Shown piece after piece: positions 44,612 to 53,595 of a DNA stretch of 64,000 nucleotides (position 1 is its first letter; every line of letters begins with the position of its first letter). The notes under the pieces are model-generated. The model saw only the letters and a program-made list of their open reading frames with translations. It was not told the DNA's origin and made no database searches. Source of the DNA: SZUA-309 sp965233675 (lineage in GTDB: Bacteria > Pseudomonadota > Gammaproteobacteria > Pseudomonadales > Azotimanducaceae). Both the position numbers and the translations under genes were made by a program. The DNA lies in assembly GCA_965233675.1 (NCBI GenBank), contig OZ247498.1:1364001-1428000 (forward strand). Direction: 5' to 3'.

Positions 44612-46168
44612 ATGTCCGCAAGCACCCGTACTCATCGGCTTGTGGTGGCCTCCTGCGCCGCGCTGTTGCTGCTGCTCGGCTGCCAGACCACGGTGCCCAC
44701 TGCCCTGCCGGAACCGGTTGATACCGGCGTGGCTGCCGCCACGATCGCGCCTGAACCCGTCATACCCTATGCGGAAGGTGATCTGATCGCCCCCGGCGTC
44801 CATCTGCCGGAACCGAGCCTCTGGGCGGACATGGTGGAGGGTTTCCAGCTCGACCGATACACCGATCAGAAGCGGGTTCAACAGGAACTGCGCTGGCTGA
44901 AGCGGCACCCGACCTATCTGTACAACATGCGCGATCGCCTGGGACGTCATCTCGCCTATATTCACGCACAGGTGGAAGCTCGAGGCCTGCCAAGTGAGCT
45001 TGCCCTGCTGCCCATCGTTGAGAGCGCCCTCGATCCCTACGCCTTCTCCCATGGTGGCGCGGCAGGCCTCTGGCAGTTCATACCCGCCACCGCAAAGCGC
45101 TTCGGCCTGGAACGAAACTGGTGGTATGAAGGTCGTCGAGATCCGGTGGCAGCGACCGACGCCGCCCTGGACTATCTGGAGTATCTGTACAAGCGCTTCG
45201 ACGACTGGTATCTCGCCCTGGCCGGCTACAACGCCGGTGAAGGCAACGTCAATCGGGCCAAACGCAGAGCCGAGGACGGTGCTGGCTTCTTCGAACTGAA
45301 GCTGCCCCGGGAAACCAGCGCCTACGTGCCCCGGCTGCTGGCACTGGCTGAACTGGTCGAGAACCCCGAATCACTGAACGTAACGCTGCCGCCCATCAGC
45401 CCGGATATTCCTTTTCAGGTGGTCAGCACCGGCAGCCAGATGGACCTGAGTGTCATCAGCCGGGTCACGGAGATCGATGTGGAAACGCTTTATCTCTGGA
45501 ATCCGGCGCTCAATCAATGGTCGACGCCACCGAACGGACCACATCACCTGATTCTGCCCAGCCCCCTCGCCCAGACAGCGGCAGCCCGGATTGCCTCCGT
45601 CCCCTCTGAGCAGCGGGTCGAGTGGCTGCGGGTGACGGTGCGCCCCGGCGATACCTTGAGTCAGCTCGCCGCGCGACACCGCACGGACATCGCCAGCCTC
45701 AAACAGGCCAACGGACTCCGCAACGCCCGGATCACTGCAGGCGACTCCCTGCTGATTCCGAAAACACCGGCGGCCCTGTCGAACAGCATCACCAGCCGTA
45801 ATCAGGGCACCACCTACGTGGTTCAGAATGGTGACTCGCTGTGGACCATCAGCCGCGCCCACGATATTCCAATCAACCGATTGATGAAGACCAATCACGT
45901 TGGCCCCAAGGACTATCTCAGAGTCGGACAGAAACTCACCCTGCCGGGTAGTTCCGCCTCACCGATGGCGGTCAGCGCCAGCCGGGAAGCGCAGATCCGC
46001 AAGGTTCGCTACGGTGTGCGGCAAGGGGATTCCCTGGCCCGCATCGCCAGCAAGTTCAATGTCCGGGTGAACGACATCATCGGCTGGAACAAGCTGAACG
46101 CTAAGGATTATCTGCAGCCGGGTCAGACGCTGCTGCTCTACATCAATGCCTCCACCGGAACGGACTGA
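44612..46168 (+). CDS. mltD: Membrane-bound lytic murein transglycosylase D
   Basis: Lipoprotein (lipobox LLLLLGCQ, acylated Cys24) that cleaves peptidoglycan with formation of 1,6-anhydromuramic acid. The SLT domain contains the catalytic Glu137 in LLPIVESALDPYAFS, then GAAGLWQFIPATAKRFGL and LALAGYNAGEGNVNRA. Three LysM domains follow (around 338-385, 402-446, 466-511: RPGDTLSQLAARH, QNGDSLWTISRAHD, RQGDSLARIASKFN). E. coli MltD has two LysM domains and 452 residues, so this one has an extra LysM. Convergent with ppiD. Confidence 0.95.
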   Translation: MSASTRTHRLVVASCAALLLLLGCQTTVPTALPEPVDTGVAAATIAPEPVIPYAEGDLIAPGVHLPEPSLWADMVEGFQLDRYTDQKRVQQELRWLKRHPTYLYNMRDRLGRHLAYIHAQVEARGLPSELALLPIVESALDPYAFSHGGAAGLWQFIPATAKRFGLERNWWYEGRRDPVAATDAALDYLEYLYKRFDDWYLALAGYNAGEGNVNRAKRRAEDGAGFFELKLPRETSAYVPRLLALAELVENPESLNVTLPPISPDIPFQVVSTGSQMDLSVISRVTEIDVETLYLWNPALNQWSTPPNGPHHLILPSPLAQTAAARIASVPSEQRVEWLRVTVRPGDTLSQLAARHRTDIASLKQANGLRNARITAGDSLLIPKTPAALSNSITSRNQGTTYVVQNGDSLWTISRAHDIPINRLMKTNHVGPKDYLRVGQKLTLPGSSASPMAVSASREAQIRKVRYGVRQGDSLARIASKFNVRVNDIIGWNKLNAKDYLQPGQTLLLYINASTGTD

Positions 46169-46182
46169 ACCGTCCGTCCGGT
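46154..46182. terminator. Stem-loop overlapping the mltD stop
   Basis: ACCGG-a-ACGGAC (46154-46165) pairs with GTCCGT-CCGGT (46172-46182), eleven pairs with one bulged A and a six-base loop. It spans the mltD stop codon in the 26-base gap before the convergent ppiD stop. No U-run. Confidence 0.35.
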
Positions 46183-46194
46183 GTCTGCGCGGGC

Positions 46195-48096
46195 TTAGAA
46201 CGTCGGCCGGCTGATGGAGGCATCCTGCTCCAGCGCCTGATAGTAGCTGTCGAAATCCATGGTCTGGGTCCTGGTTGCCAGAAACTGACGAATGCCCTGA
46301 ATTTCCGCCTCTGTCATGGTGGAGAGATCACCATCCTCAACCCGCGTCATGGTGATCACGTAGCGCGTACCATCCACACCCTGGGCGCTGCCGACCTGCT
46401 TCCCCGCGCTGGGTCGCGGTAATTCAAAGGCCGCGCTCAGCACTTCCGAAGGCACACCGATTTCGTTGCGCCGGGCGAGTTCCCGGGTCTGCCAGGCGAG
46501 CCCCAGGTCGTTTGCAATCACCGAGACATTCTCTTCCGATTGCACCCGTGCCAGTGCATCCGCATGGGCGTTTTCCAGCGCGAGACGGGCCTGCTCTCCG
46601 GCGATTTCCGCACGGATGTCCTCTGCCACCTGCTCGAACGGAATCGTCTCCGGTTCATGCCGCATCATGACCCGGGAGACCACGGCCCGGTTTTCCAGAT
46701 ACTCGACGGCCGGGGTGTTGAAACCCTGATCCAGAACCTCGGAAGTGAACAGACTCTCTCTCAGCGTCACATTGCCGAAAATGCCCGAACCGGATGTCTG
46801 GGTGACGGCGTTGGCGGTCTGAATCTCCAGACCGAGCGCTGAACTGATGCCGTCGAGACTTTCCGGCTGTTCGAACGCCAGGTTATCGAGCTCCCGAACC
46901 CGGTCGATGAAGACCCGTTCGGCTTCCGCCCGTTTGAGGCCTTCGGTGATCTCCGCACGCATCTCTTCGAGGGAGGGGAATTCGGTCGCGATGACTTCCT
47001 TCAGCTCGATCAGGTGAACGCCGAAGTCGGTCTGAACCGGATCTGAAAGCTGGCCGACCTCAAGTGCCCACAGGGCTTCTTCGAACTCGGGTGCAAACAG
47101 TCCCCGGCTGACGGGCCCCAGATCGCCACCCGCGGCCTTCGAACCCGGATCTTCTGAATACTCGGCAGCGAGTTCGGCGAAACTTTCACCCGCTTCGATT
47201 CTGGCACGCAGGGATTCGAGTTCGGCAACCGCCTGTTCCGGCGAGCGTTCATCAGTGATCTGCAGGAGAATATGTCGGCTGTCCCTCTGCTCATCGCCGA
47301 GAGAAGCGGCCTTCTCCCGTTCATAGCCCGCAATCACATCGTCTTCGCTGATCTCGATGGCCGGATCGTCGAGCAAGGCATCCAGGGTGAGTTCCACGAA
47401 GGCGACATCCACCGACTCTTCCGTCATGTAGTCGAGCAGATTTTCTTCGTAACGGACCCGCACATCATCCTCGCTGACGTCTGCCTGATCGAGGAAATCC
47501 GTTTCAGAGAAGGCCAGATAAGCGATATCCCTTCGCTGACTCAGAATGCGTGCGTGCTCGCGCAATTCCCATTCCGTGCTGAACGCGGTTTCGATGATGC
47601 CGTTGCGAAGTTGTTCCACGCCGATCAGATCCGCGGTCAGGGAAAGAAATTCCGTTGGCGTGTAGCCCAGCATGTTCACAACCCGGCGGTAGGTATTCTC
47701 CTCGAACGCGCCGTCAATCAGAAAATTCGGGTTGCTTGTCACAATCTCGTTGATCTGCTTGTCACTCGCACCGACGCCAAGTTCTTCCGCTGCCTGGGAA
47801 AGCAGTATTCGGCTGATGAGCTGGTTGATCACCGAATTCTGCAGCATGGCAGGGTCGATCATGTTTGGATCGAAGTTCTCGCCGAACTGGGCGGCGAGTC
47901 GGCGTCGCTCCCGTTCCGCCTCTACCGTGAGCGCAGTCTGGGTAATGTCTTCGCCGTTCACGCTGGCCACACTCGGATCCGTCGTCAGAAACAGGTTGAA
48001 TGCGCCGAATCCGAAGATGGCGAGAACGAATATGATCGCTCCTACGAGAACCTTGAAAGCAAAGCTCTGGGTCTGATCTCTTAGTTTCTGAAGCAT
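46195..48096 (-). CDS. ppiD: Periplasmic chaperone / peptidyl-prolyl isomerase PpiD
   Basis: Inner-membrane anchored folding factor at the Sec exit. The 633-residue protein starts MLQKLRDQTQSFAFKVLVGAIIFVLAIFGFGAF (single membrane helix about 15-35), has a SurA-like N-terminal chaperone region, a parvulin domain (DSRHILLQI, EYSEDPGSKAAGGDLGPVSRGLFAPEFEEALWALEVGQLSDPVQTDFGVHLIEL, about 270-365), and a long helical C-terminal part. AGGAA precedes the ATG by six bases. It follows hupB in the standard order lon-hupB-ppiD. Confidence 0.95.
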   Translation of the reverse strand: MLQKLRDQTQSFAFKVLVGAIIFVLAIFGFGAFNLFLTTDPSVASVNGEDITQTALTVEAERERRRLAAQFGENFDPNMIDPAMLQNSVINQLISRILLSQAAEELGVGASDKQINEIVTSNPNFLIDGAFEENTYRRVVNMLGYTPTEFLSLTADLIGVEQLRNGIIETAFSTEWELREHARILSQRRDIAYLAFSETDFLDQADVSEDDVRVRYEENLLDYMTEESVDVAFVELTLDALLDDPAIEISEDDVIAGYEREKAASLGDEQRDSRHILLQITDERSPEQAVAELESLRARIEAGESFAELAAEYSEDPGSKAAGGDLGPVSRGLFAPEFEEALWALEVGQLSDPVQTDFGVHLIELKEVIATEFPSLEEMRAEITEGLKRAEAERVFIDRVRELDNLAFEQPESLDGISSALGLEIQTANAVTQTSGSGIFGNVTLRESLFTSEVLDQGFNTPAVEYLENRAVVSRVMMRHEPETIPFEQVAEDIRAEIAGEQARLALENAHADALARVQSEENVSVIANDLGLAWQTRELARRNEIGVPSEVLSAAFELPRPSAGKQVGSAQGVDGTRYVITMTRVEDGDLSTMTEAEIQGIRQFLATRTQTMDFDSYYQALEQDASISRPTF

Positions 48097-48158
48097 CGGG
48101 GTTCCTGAGGTCGAGTCGCGAGTTATTGGTGAAACGAAAGCGCGGATCAAAGGCGCAG

Positions 48159-48185
48159 AAAAAAAGGCGCAGTTAAGCGCCTTTT
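48159..48185 (-). terminator. Intrinsic terminator downstream of hupB
   Basis: On the minus strand AAAAGGCGC-ttaact-GCGCCTTTT forms a nine-pair stem followed by a run of seven T in total (48165-48159). It starts 25 bases past the hupB stop and separates hupB from ppiD. Confidence 0.85.
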
Positions 48186-48210
48186 GAGCAAGTTATCGGG
48201 GGTAAAGCGT

Positions 48211-48483
48211 TTAGTTCAGGGCGTCCTTGAGCGCTTTGCCTGGTTTAAATGCCGGTACCTTGGCAGCAGCAATCTCAATCGGTGCACCCGTTTGCGGATT
48301 GCGTCCGGTTCGTGCTGCACGATCCCTCACGGTGAAAGTGCCGAAGCCTACCAGCGAAACTGGATCAGCCTGCTTAAGAGAATCAGTGATCGCATCAATT
48401 GCCGCATCCAGAGCTCTGCCAGCAGCGGCCTTGGAGATATCTGCGGAGTCCGCGATTCGATCGATCAGTTCAGTTTTGTTCAC
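48211..48483 (-). CDS. hupB: DNA-binding protein HU-beta
   Basis: Nucleoid-associated architectural protein of 90 residues: MNKTELIDRIADSADISKAAAGRALDAAIDAI, VGFGTFTVRDRAARTGRNPQTGAPIEIAAAKVPAFKPGKALKDALN. The prolines of the DNA-binding arms and the GRNPQTG turn are intact. It has its own promoter (48567-48595) and terminator (48159-48185), so it can be expressed independently of lon and ppiD. Confidence 0.98.
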   Translation of the reverse strand: MNKTELIDRIADSADISKAAAGRALDAAIDAITDSLKQADPVSLVGFGTFTVRDRAARTGRNPQTGAPIEIAAAKVPAFKPGKALKDALN

Positions 48484-48566
48484 ATTCAGCCCCTCTGTGA
48501 TGATGAAGTTCCGGGTTGCCGGATTTTATCGTTGTTATTCCGTACCAGCCCGAAGGCTCGCGGGTT

Positions 48567-48595
48567 TTTATACCAACACCCCAGAGGGGCTGCAA
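48567..48595 (-). promoter_or_regulatory. Sigma-70 promoter of hupB
   Basis: On the minus strand TTGCAG (48595-48590) and TATAAA (48572-48567) are 17 bases apart, a near-consensus pair, giving a leader of about 75 bases before the hupB ATG. Confidence 0.7.
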
Positions 48596-48624
48596 GCTTG
48601 CGGACAAGGAGAAAACAGCGTCGC

Positions 48625-48645
48625 AGCCCGCATTTAATGCGGGCT
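48625..48645 (-). terminator. Inverted repeat at the lon stop codon
   Basis: AGCCCGCATT (48625-48634) and AATGCGGGCT (48636-48645) form a near-perfect palindrome around one base; the lon TAA stop sits at its centre. Only TGTTTTC follows downstream, so termination would be weak. It may instead stabilise the lon mRNA 3' end. Confidence 0.4.
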
Positions 48646-51138
48646 GATCGGTAATTCCCCTTCCGAACCTGCGGGAGATTTGCCCACCTGGGTCACCTCT
48701 TCGGTACCCTCCCCGATGGCCGGATTCTCACTCTTGGAACCGGATTCCGCCTTGCTGACGATCTTAGGTTCCGGCAGTCGTTCGAGGGCGATCTCCAGTA
48801 CGTCGTCCATCCATTTCAACGGATAGATGGTGAGGTTCTCTTTGACATTGTCAGGTATTTCCTTGAGATCCCTCTCGTTTTCCGCCGGAATGATCACGTT
48901 CTTGATCCCGCCGCGCTGCGCCGCCAGGAGTTTTTCCTTGAGTCCGCCGATCGGCAGGACCTGGCCGCGAAGGGTGATCTCGCCCGTCATCGCAACATCC
49001 GCACGCACGGGAATTCCGGTCAGAACAGAGATGATGGCGGTGCACATTCCGATGCCGGCAGACGGTCCGTCCTTGGGGGTAGCCCCTTCCGGGACGTGAA
49101 TATGCAGATCCCATTTTTCATGAAAATCTTTCGGGATACCGAGCATTTCCGATCGGCTGCGCACGAATGTCAGGGCCGCCTGGATGGATTCCTGCATCAC
49201 ATCGCCCAGTGAACCGGTCTTGGTCTGCCGGCCTTTTCCTGGCACGGCAACCGCCTCGATATTGAGCAACTCGCCGCCCACCTGGGTCCAGGCGAGACCC
49301 GTAACAATGCCGACGTGGTTTTCTTCTTCCGCCAGGCCATAGGTATATTTTCGAACGCCGTTGTAGTGTTCGATATCGTCCTCGCCGATCTCTACTACGG
49401 CCTTCGACCTGTCTTTGCTTTTAACCTTGCCTTCGCCTTTCGCGAAGGCCTGTTCCTTGACGACCTTTCGAGCCAGTTTGGAGATCTCGCGCTCGAGGCC
49501 ACGAACACCCGCTTCCTTGGTGTAGTAACGGATGAGATGGAGCAGTCCGGCGTCATCGACTTTCAACTGGTTCGGAGCCAGGCCGTTTGATTCCGTCTGC
49601 TTCGGCAACAGATACTTTCTGGCGATGTTGAGTTTCTCACCTTCCGTGTAGCCCGGAAGGCGGATCACTTCCATTCTATCCAGCAGAGGCGCCGGGATGT
49701 TCATGGAGTTGGAGGTGCAGATGAAGAATACGTCGGACAGGTCGTAGTCCACCTCGAGATAGTGATCGTTGAAGGTGTTGTTCTGTTCCGGGTCCAGCAC
49801 CTCGAGCAGTGCGCTGGCAGGGTCTCCGCGTACGTCCATGCCCATCTTGTCGACTTCATCCAGCAGGAAGAGCGGGTTCTTAACGCCTGCCTTGGACATT
49901 TTCTGCAGGATTTTGCCCGGCATGGAGCCGATGTAGGTGCGCCGGTGACCGCGTATTTCCGCTTCGTCCCGAACGCCGCCCAGGGCCATGCGGATAAACT
50001 CACGGTTCGTGGCCCGGGCAATGCTCTCACCCAGCGAGGTTTTACCCACCCCTGGCGGCCCGACAAGACAGAGCACGGGGCCTTTCATTTTCTTGACACG
50101 TGACTGCACGGCCAGGTATTCGATGATCCGGTCTTTGACCTCTTCGAGACCGTAGTGGTCTTCATCGAGAATCGCCTGTGCGGCAGCCAGATCTTTGCGA
50201 ACACGGCTTTTCTTCTTCCAGGGAATACTGATCACCCAGTCGAGGAAACTGCGTACCACGGTCGCTTCGGCACTCATCGGCGACATGAGTTTGAGCTTGT
50301 TCAACTCGGAGGTCGCCTTTTCCCGCGCCTCCTTGCTCATGCCGCTTTCTTCGATCTTCGCCTCTATTTCTTCGATTTCGTTGGGCGTTTCTTCCAGATC
50401 GCCGAGTTCTTTCTGAATGGCCTTCATCTGCTCATTCAGGTAGTACTCCCGCTGGCTTTTCTCCATCTGCTTCTTGACCCGGCCGCGGATCCGCTTCTCC
50501 ATCTGAGAAACGTCCATCTCCGCATCCATCAGGCCGAGTAAGGCATCTATCCGTTCTTTGAGGACGAAGCTTTCGAGAATTTCCTGCTTCTCTTCGATCT
50601 TGAGCGAAATCTGTGCCGCGATGGTGTCGACCAGACGCGCAGGGTCGTCGATTGAAGAAAGGCTGGAAAGCACTTCCTGAGGTACCTTCTTACTCGACTT
50701 CACATACTGTTCGAACTGGTTCATCACCGTTCGCACCAGCGCTTCGGCTTCCCGTGCTTCTGCCACCGGTTCTTCGATGGCCTCCACTTCCGCCAGGAGA
50801 TAGTCGCCCTCCGGAACCTGTTCGAGGGCCCGCAGATACGCACGCTGTCCGCCTTCGACGAGCACCTTGACGGTGCCGTCGGGCAGCTTCAGCAACTGCA
50901 GCACCGTGGCCACGGTGCCCACGTTGAAGAGATCGTCGATGACCGGCGTGTCGACTTCTGCGTCGCGCTTGGCGACCAGCAGGATCTGCTTGTCGTCTGC
51001 CATCGCCGCATCCAGGGCCCGTATGGAACTCTCGGTACCGACAAACAACGGATGCACACCATGGGGATAGACCACCATGTCTCTTAACGGAAGTACGGGA
51101 ACCTGATTGATGCTACTTACTCCATTGTCCTGACGCAT
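48634..51138 (-). CDS. lon: ATP-dependent protease Lon (LonA)
   Basis: Homohexameric AAA+ protease for damaged and regulatory proteins. The 834 residues comprise the N-terminal LON domain (PVLPLRDMVVYPHGVHPLFVG), coiled coil, the ATPase (Walker A GPPGVGKTS, Walker B LFLLDEVDKMG), and the protease domain with the Ser-Lys dyad Ser693 (DGPSAGIGM) and Lys736 (GGLKEK). A C-terminal tail of about 40 residues (SKAESGSKSENPAIGEGTEEV) extends beyond E. coli Lon (784). It lies between clpX and hupB in the conserved cluster; the gap to clpX carries an unusual 21-bp repeat. Confidence 0.98.
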   Translation of the reverse strand: MRQDNGVSSINQVPVLPLRDMVVYPHGVHPLFVGTESSIRALDAAMADDKQILLVAKRDAEVDTPVIDDLFNVGTVATVLQLLKLPDGTVKVLVEGGQRAYLRALEQVPEGDYLLAEVEAIEEPVAEAREAEALVRTVMNQFEQYVKSSKKVPQEVLSSLSSIDDPARLVDTIAAQISLKIEEKQEILESFVLKERIDALLGLMDAEMDVSQMEKRIRGRVKKQMEKSQREYYLNEQMKAIQKELGDLEETPNEIEEIEAKIEESGMSKEAREKATSELNKLKLMSPMSAEATVVRSFLDWVISIPWKKKSRVRKDLAAAQAILDEDHYGLEEVKDRIIEYLAVQSRVKKMKGPVLCLVGPPGVGKTSLGESIARATNREFIRMALGGVRDEAEIRGHRRTYIGSMPGKILQKMSKAGVKNPLFLLDEVDKMGMDVRGDPASALLEVLDPEQNNTFNDHYLEVDYDLSDVFFICTSNSMNIPAPLLDRMEVIRLPGYTEGEKLNIARKYLLPKQTESNGLAPNQLKVDDAGLLHLIRYYTKEAGVRGLEREISKLARKVVKEQAFAKGEGKVKSKDRSKAVVEIGEDDIEHYNGVRKYTYGLAEEENHVGIVTGLAWTQVGGELLNIEAVAVPGKGRQTKTGSLGDVMQESIQAALTFVRSRSEMLGIPKDFHEKWDLHIHVPEGATPKDGPSAGIGMCTAIISVLTGIPVRADVAMTGEITLRGQVLPIGGLKEKLLAAQRGGIKNVIIPAENERDLKEIPDNVKENLTIYPLKWMDDVLEIALERLPEPKIVSKAESGSKSENPAIGEGTEEVTQVGKSPAGSEGELPISPH

Positions 51139-51202
51139 GTGAACGGACTAAAGTCTGTCGCGTTCGTCGCGTCCGTGGCCCACACCGGGGTGCGGCTGAA
51201 GC

Positions 51203-51265
51203 GCCGCGGCGCGAAACTAACTAGCCGCGGCGCGAAACTAACCAGCCGCGGCGCGAAACTGAACG
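51203..51265. repeat. Three tandem 21-bp repeats between clpX and lon
   Basis: Three consecutive 21-bp units (51203-51223, 51224-51244, 51245-51265) share the core GCCGCGGCGCGAAACT and differ only in their last five bases. Partial GCCGCGG copies occur at about 51278 and 51294. The array lies in the 194-base gap between the clpX stop and the lon start, where the lon promoter should be. Confidence 0.9.
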
Positions 51266-51297
51266 GCCGGGCGAGTTGCCGCGGCGTTCTGGAGCCG

Positions 51298-51316
51298 CGG
51301 ACTGGCAGGTAGTCCG
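51298..51316 (-). terminator. Short stem-loop downstream of clpX
   Basis: CGGACT and AGTCCG form a perfect six-pair stem around seven bases, 16 bases past the clpX stop. Without a U-run it is at best a weak terminator. Confidence 0.3.
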
Positions 51317-51332
51317 ACCGATTACAGGTAGT

Positions 51333-52613
51333 TTATTCCTGTGGAGAGGCCTGTGCTTTGTCGACGTTCTCGTACATGAGCATCGGGTCGCTCTCACCCT
51401 TGATGACACTCTCGTCGATTACGACTTTCGTCACAGAATCGGTGGAAGGCAGGTCATACATGGTGTCGAGCAGCACCGCTTCCAGGATGGAACGCAGGCC
51501 CCGGGCACCCGTCTTCCGCTCCATGGCCTTCTGAGCCACGGCACGGAGCGCGTCCTCGCGGAAATCCACTTCCACACCTTCCATTTCGAACAGCTTGGTG
51601 TACTGCTTGGTGAGCGAGTTTTTCGGCTCGGTAAGAATTCGGACCAGCGCTTCGGCATCCAGTTCCTCGAGCGTGGCGACCACCGGCAGACGACCGACGA
51701 ATTCGGGAATCAGACCGTAGTGGATGAGATCTTCCGGCTCCACTCGACGCAGGGTTTCACCGATGGACTTCTTATCCTCGTCACCCTTCACCTGGGCGCC
51801 GAAGCCGATGCCGGATTTCTCCGAACGATCCATGATGACCTTGTCCAGGCCTGCAAACGCGCCACCGCAGATGAACAGAATGTTCGAGGTATCCACCTGC
51901 AGAAATTCCTGCTGCGGATGCTTGCGGCCGCCCTGGGGCGGTACAGAGGCAACCGTGCCTTCGATCAGCTTCAACAGGGCCTGCTGAACCCCTTCGCCGG
52001 ATACATCCCGCGTGATCGACGGGTTGTCCGACTTCCGGGAAATCTTGTCGATTTCATCGATATAGACGATGCCCACCTGGGCTCTTTCCACATCGTAGTC
52101 GCACTTCTGCAGCAGCTTCTGAATGATGTTCTCGACGTCTTCACCCACATAGCCGGCTTCGGTCAGGGTGGTGGCATCGGCGATGGTGAACGGCACGTCC
52201 AGCAACCGGGCCAGGGTCTCGGCCAGCAGCGTCTTACCGCTACCGGTCGGGCCGATGAGCAGGATGTTGGACTTGGAGAGTTCGACTTCGTCTTTCTTGC
52301 CGGTGTAGTTCAACCGCTTGTAGTGGTTGTACACAGCCACGGAGAGCACTTTCTTGGCATGATCCTGACCGATCACATACTCATCAAGAATGTCTTTGAT
52401 TTCCTGAGGCACTGGCAGGCGGTCGTTCTGCTTGGTCTGCCCGCCCTCGGACACCTCCTCACGGATGATGTCGTTACACAGTTCGACGCACTCGTCGCAG
52501 ATGAATACAGACGGACCGGCAATGAGCTTGCGCACTTCGTGCTGGCTCTTGCCGCAGAAAGAGCAGTATAAGAGCTTGCCTGAGTCGTCTCCCTTACCGC
52601 TTTCGTCTGACAT
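51333..52613 (-). CDS. clpX: ATP-dependent Clp protease ATP-binding subunit ClpX
   Basis: Hexameric unfoldase of ClpXP. The 426 residues contain the N-terminal zinc-binding domain (CSFCGKSQHEVRKLIAGPSVFICDECVELC), Walker A GPTGSGKT, Walker B IVYIDEIDK, the substrate pore loop GYVG (EAGYVGEDVE), the ClpP-binding IGF loop (SGIGFGAQV), and sensor-2 GARGLR. The sequence is strongly conserved. It follows clpP with an unusually long gap (296 bases). Confidence 0.98.
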   Translation of the reverse strand: MSDESGKGDDSGKLLYCSFCGKSQHEVRKLIAGPSVFICDECVELCNDIIREEVSEGGQTKQNDRLPVPQEIKDILDEYVIGQDHAKKVLSVAVYNHYKRLNYTGKKDEVELSKSNILLIGPTGSGKTLLAETLARLLDVPFTIADATTLTEAGYVGEDVENIIQKLLQKCDYDVERAQVGIVYIDEIDKISRKSDNPSITRDVSGEGVQQALLKLIEGTVASVPPQGGRKHPQQEFLQVDTSNILFICGGAFAGLDKVIMDRSEKSGIGFGAQVKGDEDKKSIGETLRRVEPEDLIHYGLIPEFVGRLPVVATLEELDAEALVRILTEPKNSLTKQYTKLFEMEGVEVDFREDALRAVAQKAMERKTGARGLRSILEAVLLDTMYDLPSTDSVTKVVIDESVIKGESDPMLMYENVDKAQASPQE

Positions 52614-52909
52614 AGATTCGCCTCATTGTTTTGCTAGTTTGCTTCCCGGGGGGGAGTCTCCTGATACATCGCGCGATCCTTCATCTGATCGACCGCGACA
52701 TATAACCCGACATATCACAGACCTGTACACGCAGGGTGCGCAGATCCCGATGTCGCTACCTTGCTTTCTCATCCACCATATTGCAAGCCCTTGAATGACG
52801 GCGGATGTGCCTCACCTGTGAGGTGTGTGTGCCCCGACTGTGAGGTGCAAAGGCACGCATCCAGCCAGATCGCGGGGCTGGATGTGGGTGCTCTGACAAC
52901 CTGACTGCG
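52614..52909. other. Long clpP-clpX intergenic region with repeats
   Basis: I see no gene in these 296 bases. They contain the inverted repeat CCTCAC-ct-GTGAGG (52810-52823) and a 10-bp direct repeat CTGTGAGGTG at 52816-52825 and 52838-52847, 22 bases (two helical turns) apart, which look like operator sites. Close to the clpP stop is a hairpin listed separately. clpX therefore probably has its own regulated promoter here. Confidence 0.5.
52856..52886 (-). terminator. Stem-loop downstream of clpP
   Basis: ATCCAGCC (52859-52866) and GGCTGGAT (52876-52883) pair perfectly, extendable by three pairs including one wobble, with a nine-base loop. It lies 24 bases past the clpP stop and is followed on the minus strand only by CCTTTG. 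Probably the end of the tig-clpP transcript. Confidence 0.5.
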
Positions 52910-53557
52910 CTATTCGCCGACCGCTTTCGCCAGCGGTTTACGGGGCATCTGAACCGTATCGATCAACCCGTATTCAGCGGCCTCTTCCGGACTCATCCAG
53001 AAATCACGGTCGGTATCCTCGGCGATCCGCTCCACCGGTTGTCCGGTATGGTCGGCCAGCATCTGATTCAGGCGCTCCCGCATGAGCAGGATTTCCTTGG
53101 CCTGGATCTCAATGTCGGAGGCAACCCCACGGGAGCCGCCGGAGGGCTGATGGATCATCATTCGGGAGTTCGGCAGGCAGTACCGCTTGCCGGGCGCCCC
53201 GGCGGCGAGCAGAAACGAGCCCATGCTGGCCGCCTGGCCGATGCACATGGTGCTGACGTCCGAACGGATGAACTGCATGGTGTCGTAAATCGCCATGCCT
53301 GCGGTGACGCTGCCACCGGGAGAATTAATGTAAAGATGGATGTCTTTATCTGGGTTTTCCGACTCCAGATAGAGCAATTGGGCCACCACCAGGTTGGCCA
53401 CATTGTCTTCTACCGGACCCACCATGAAGACAATGCGCTCCTTGAGCAGCATGGAATAGATGTCGTAGGCACGCTCACCACGGGCCGACTGCTCGACCAC
53501 CATGGGCACCAGGCCCAGGTTGGTGATCGGCGTATTGAAGTTGTCTGACTGGCTCAT
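52910..53557 (-). CDS. clpP: ATP-dependent Clp protease proteolytic subunit ClpP
   Basis: Tetradecameric serine protease used by ClpA and ClpX. The 215 residues have the catalytic triad Ser111 (GQAASMGSFLL), His136 (MMIHQPSGG) and Asp185 (DTDRDFW), and the activation-region GLVPMVVEQSARGERAYDIYS at the N-terminus. It lies 38 bases after tig on the same strand and is probably cotranscribed with it. Confidence 0.98.
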   Translation of the reverse strand: MSQSDNFNTPITNLGLVPMVVEQSARGERAYDIYSMLLKERIVFMVGPVEDNVANLVVAQLLYLESENPDKDIHLYINSPGGSVTAGMAIYDTMQFIRSDVSTMCIGQAASMGSFLLAAGAPGKRYCLPNSRMMIHQPSGGSRGVASDIEIQAKEILLMRERLNQMLADHTGQPVERIAEDTDRDFWMSPEEAAEYGLIDTVQMPRKPLAKAVGE

Positions 53558-53595
53558 CTTACGTCGGCTCCAATTCTGTATGTGCGTGCTGCTGA

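Noticed and set aside
51139..51332. Sigma-32 promoter of lon
   Set aside because: No CTTGAAA/CCCCATNT pair with acceptable spacing is visible; ACCCCGGTG near 51190 has no matching -35.
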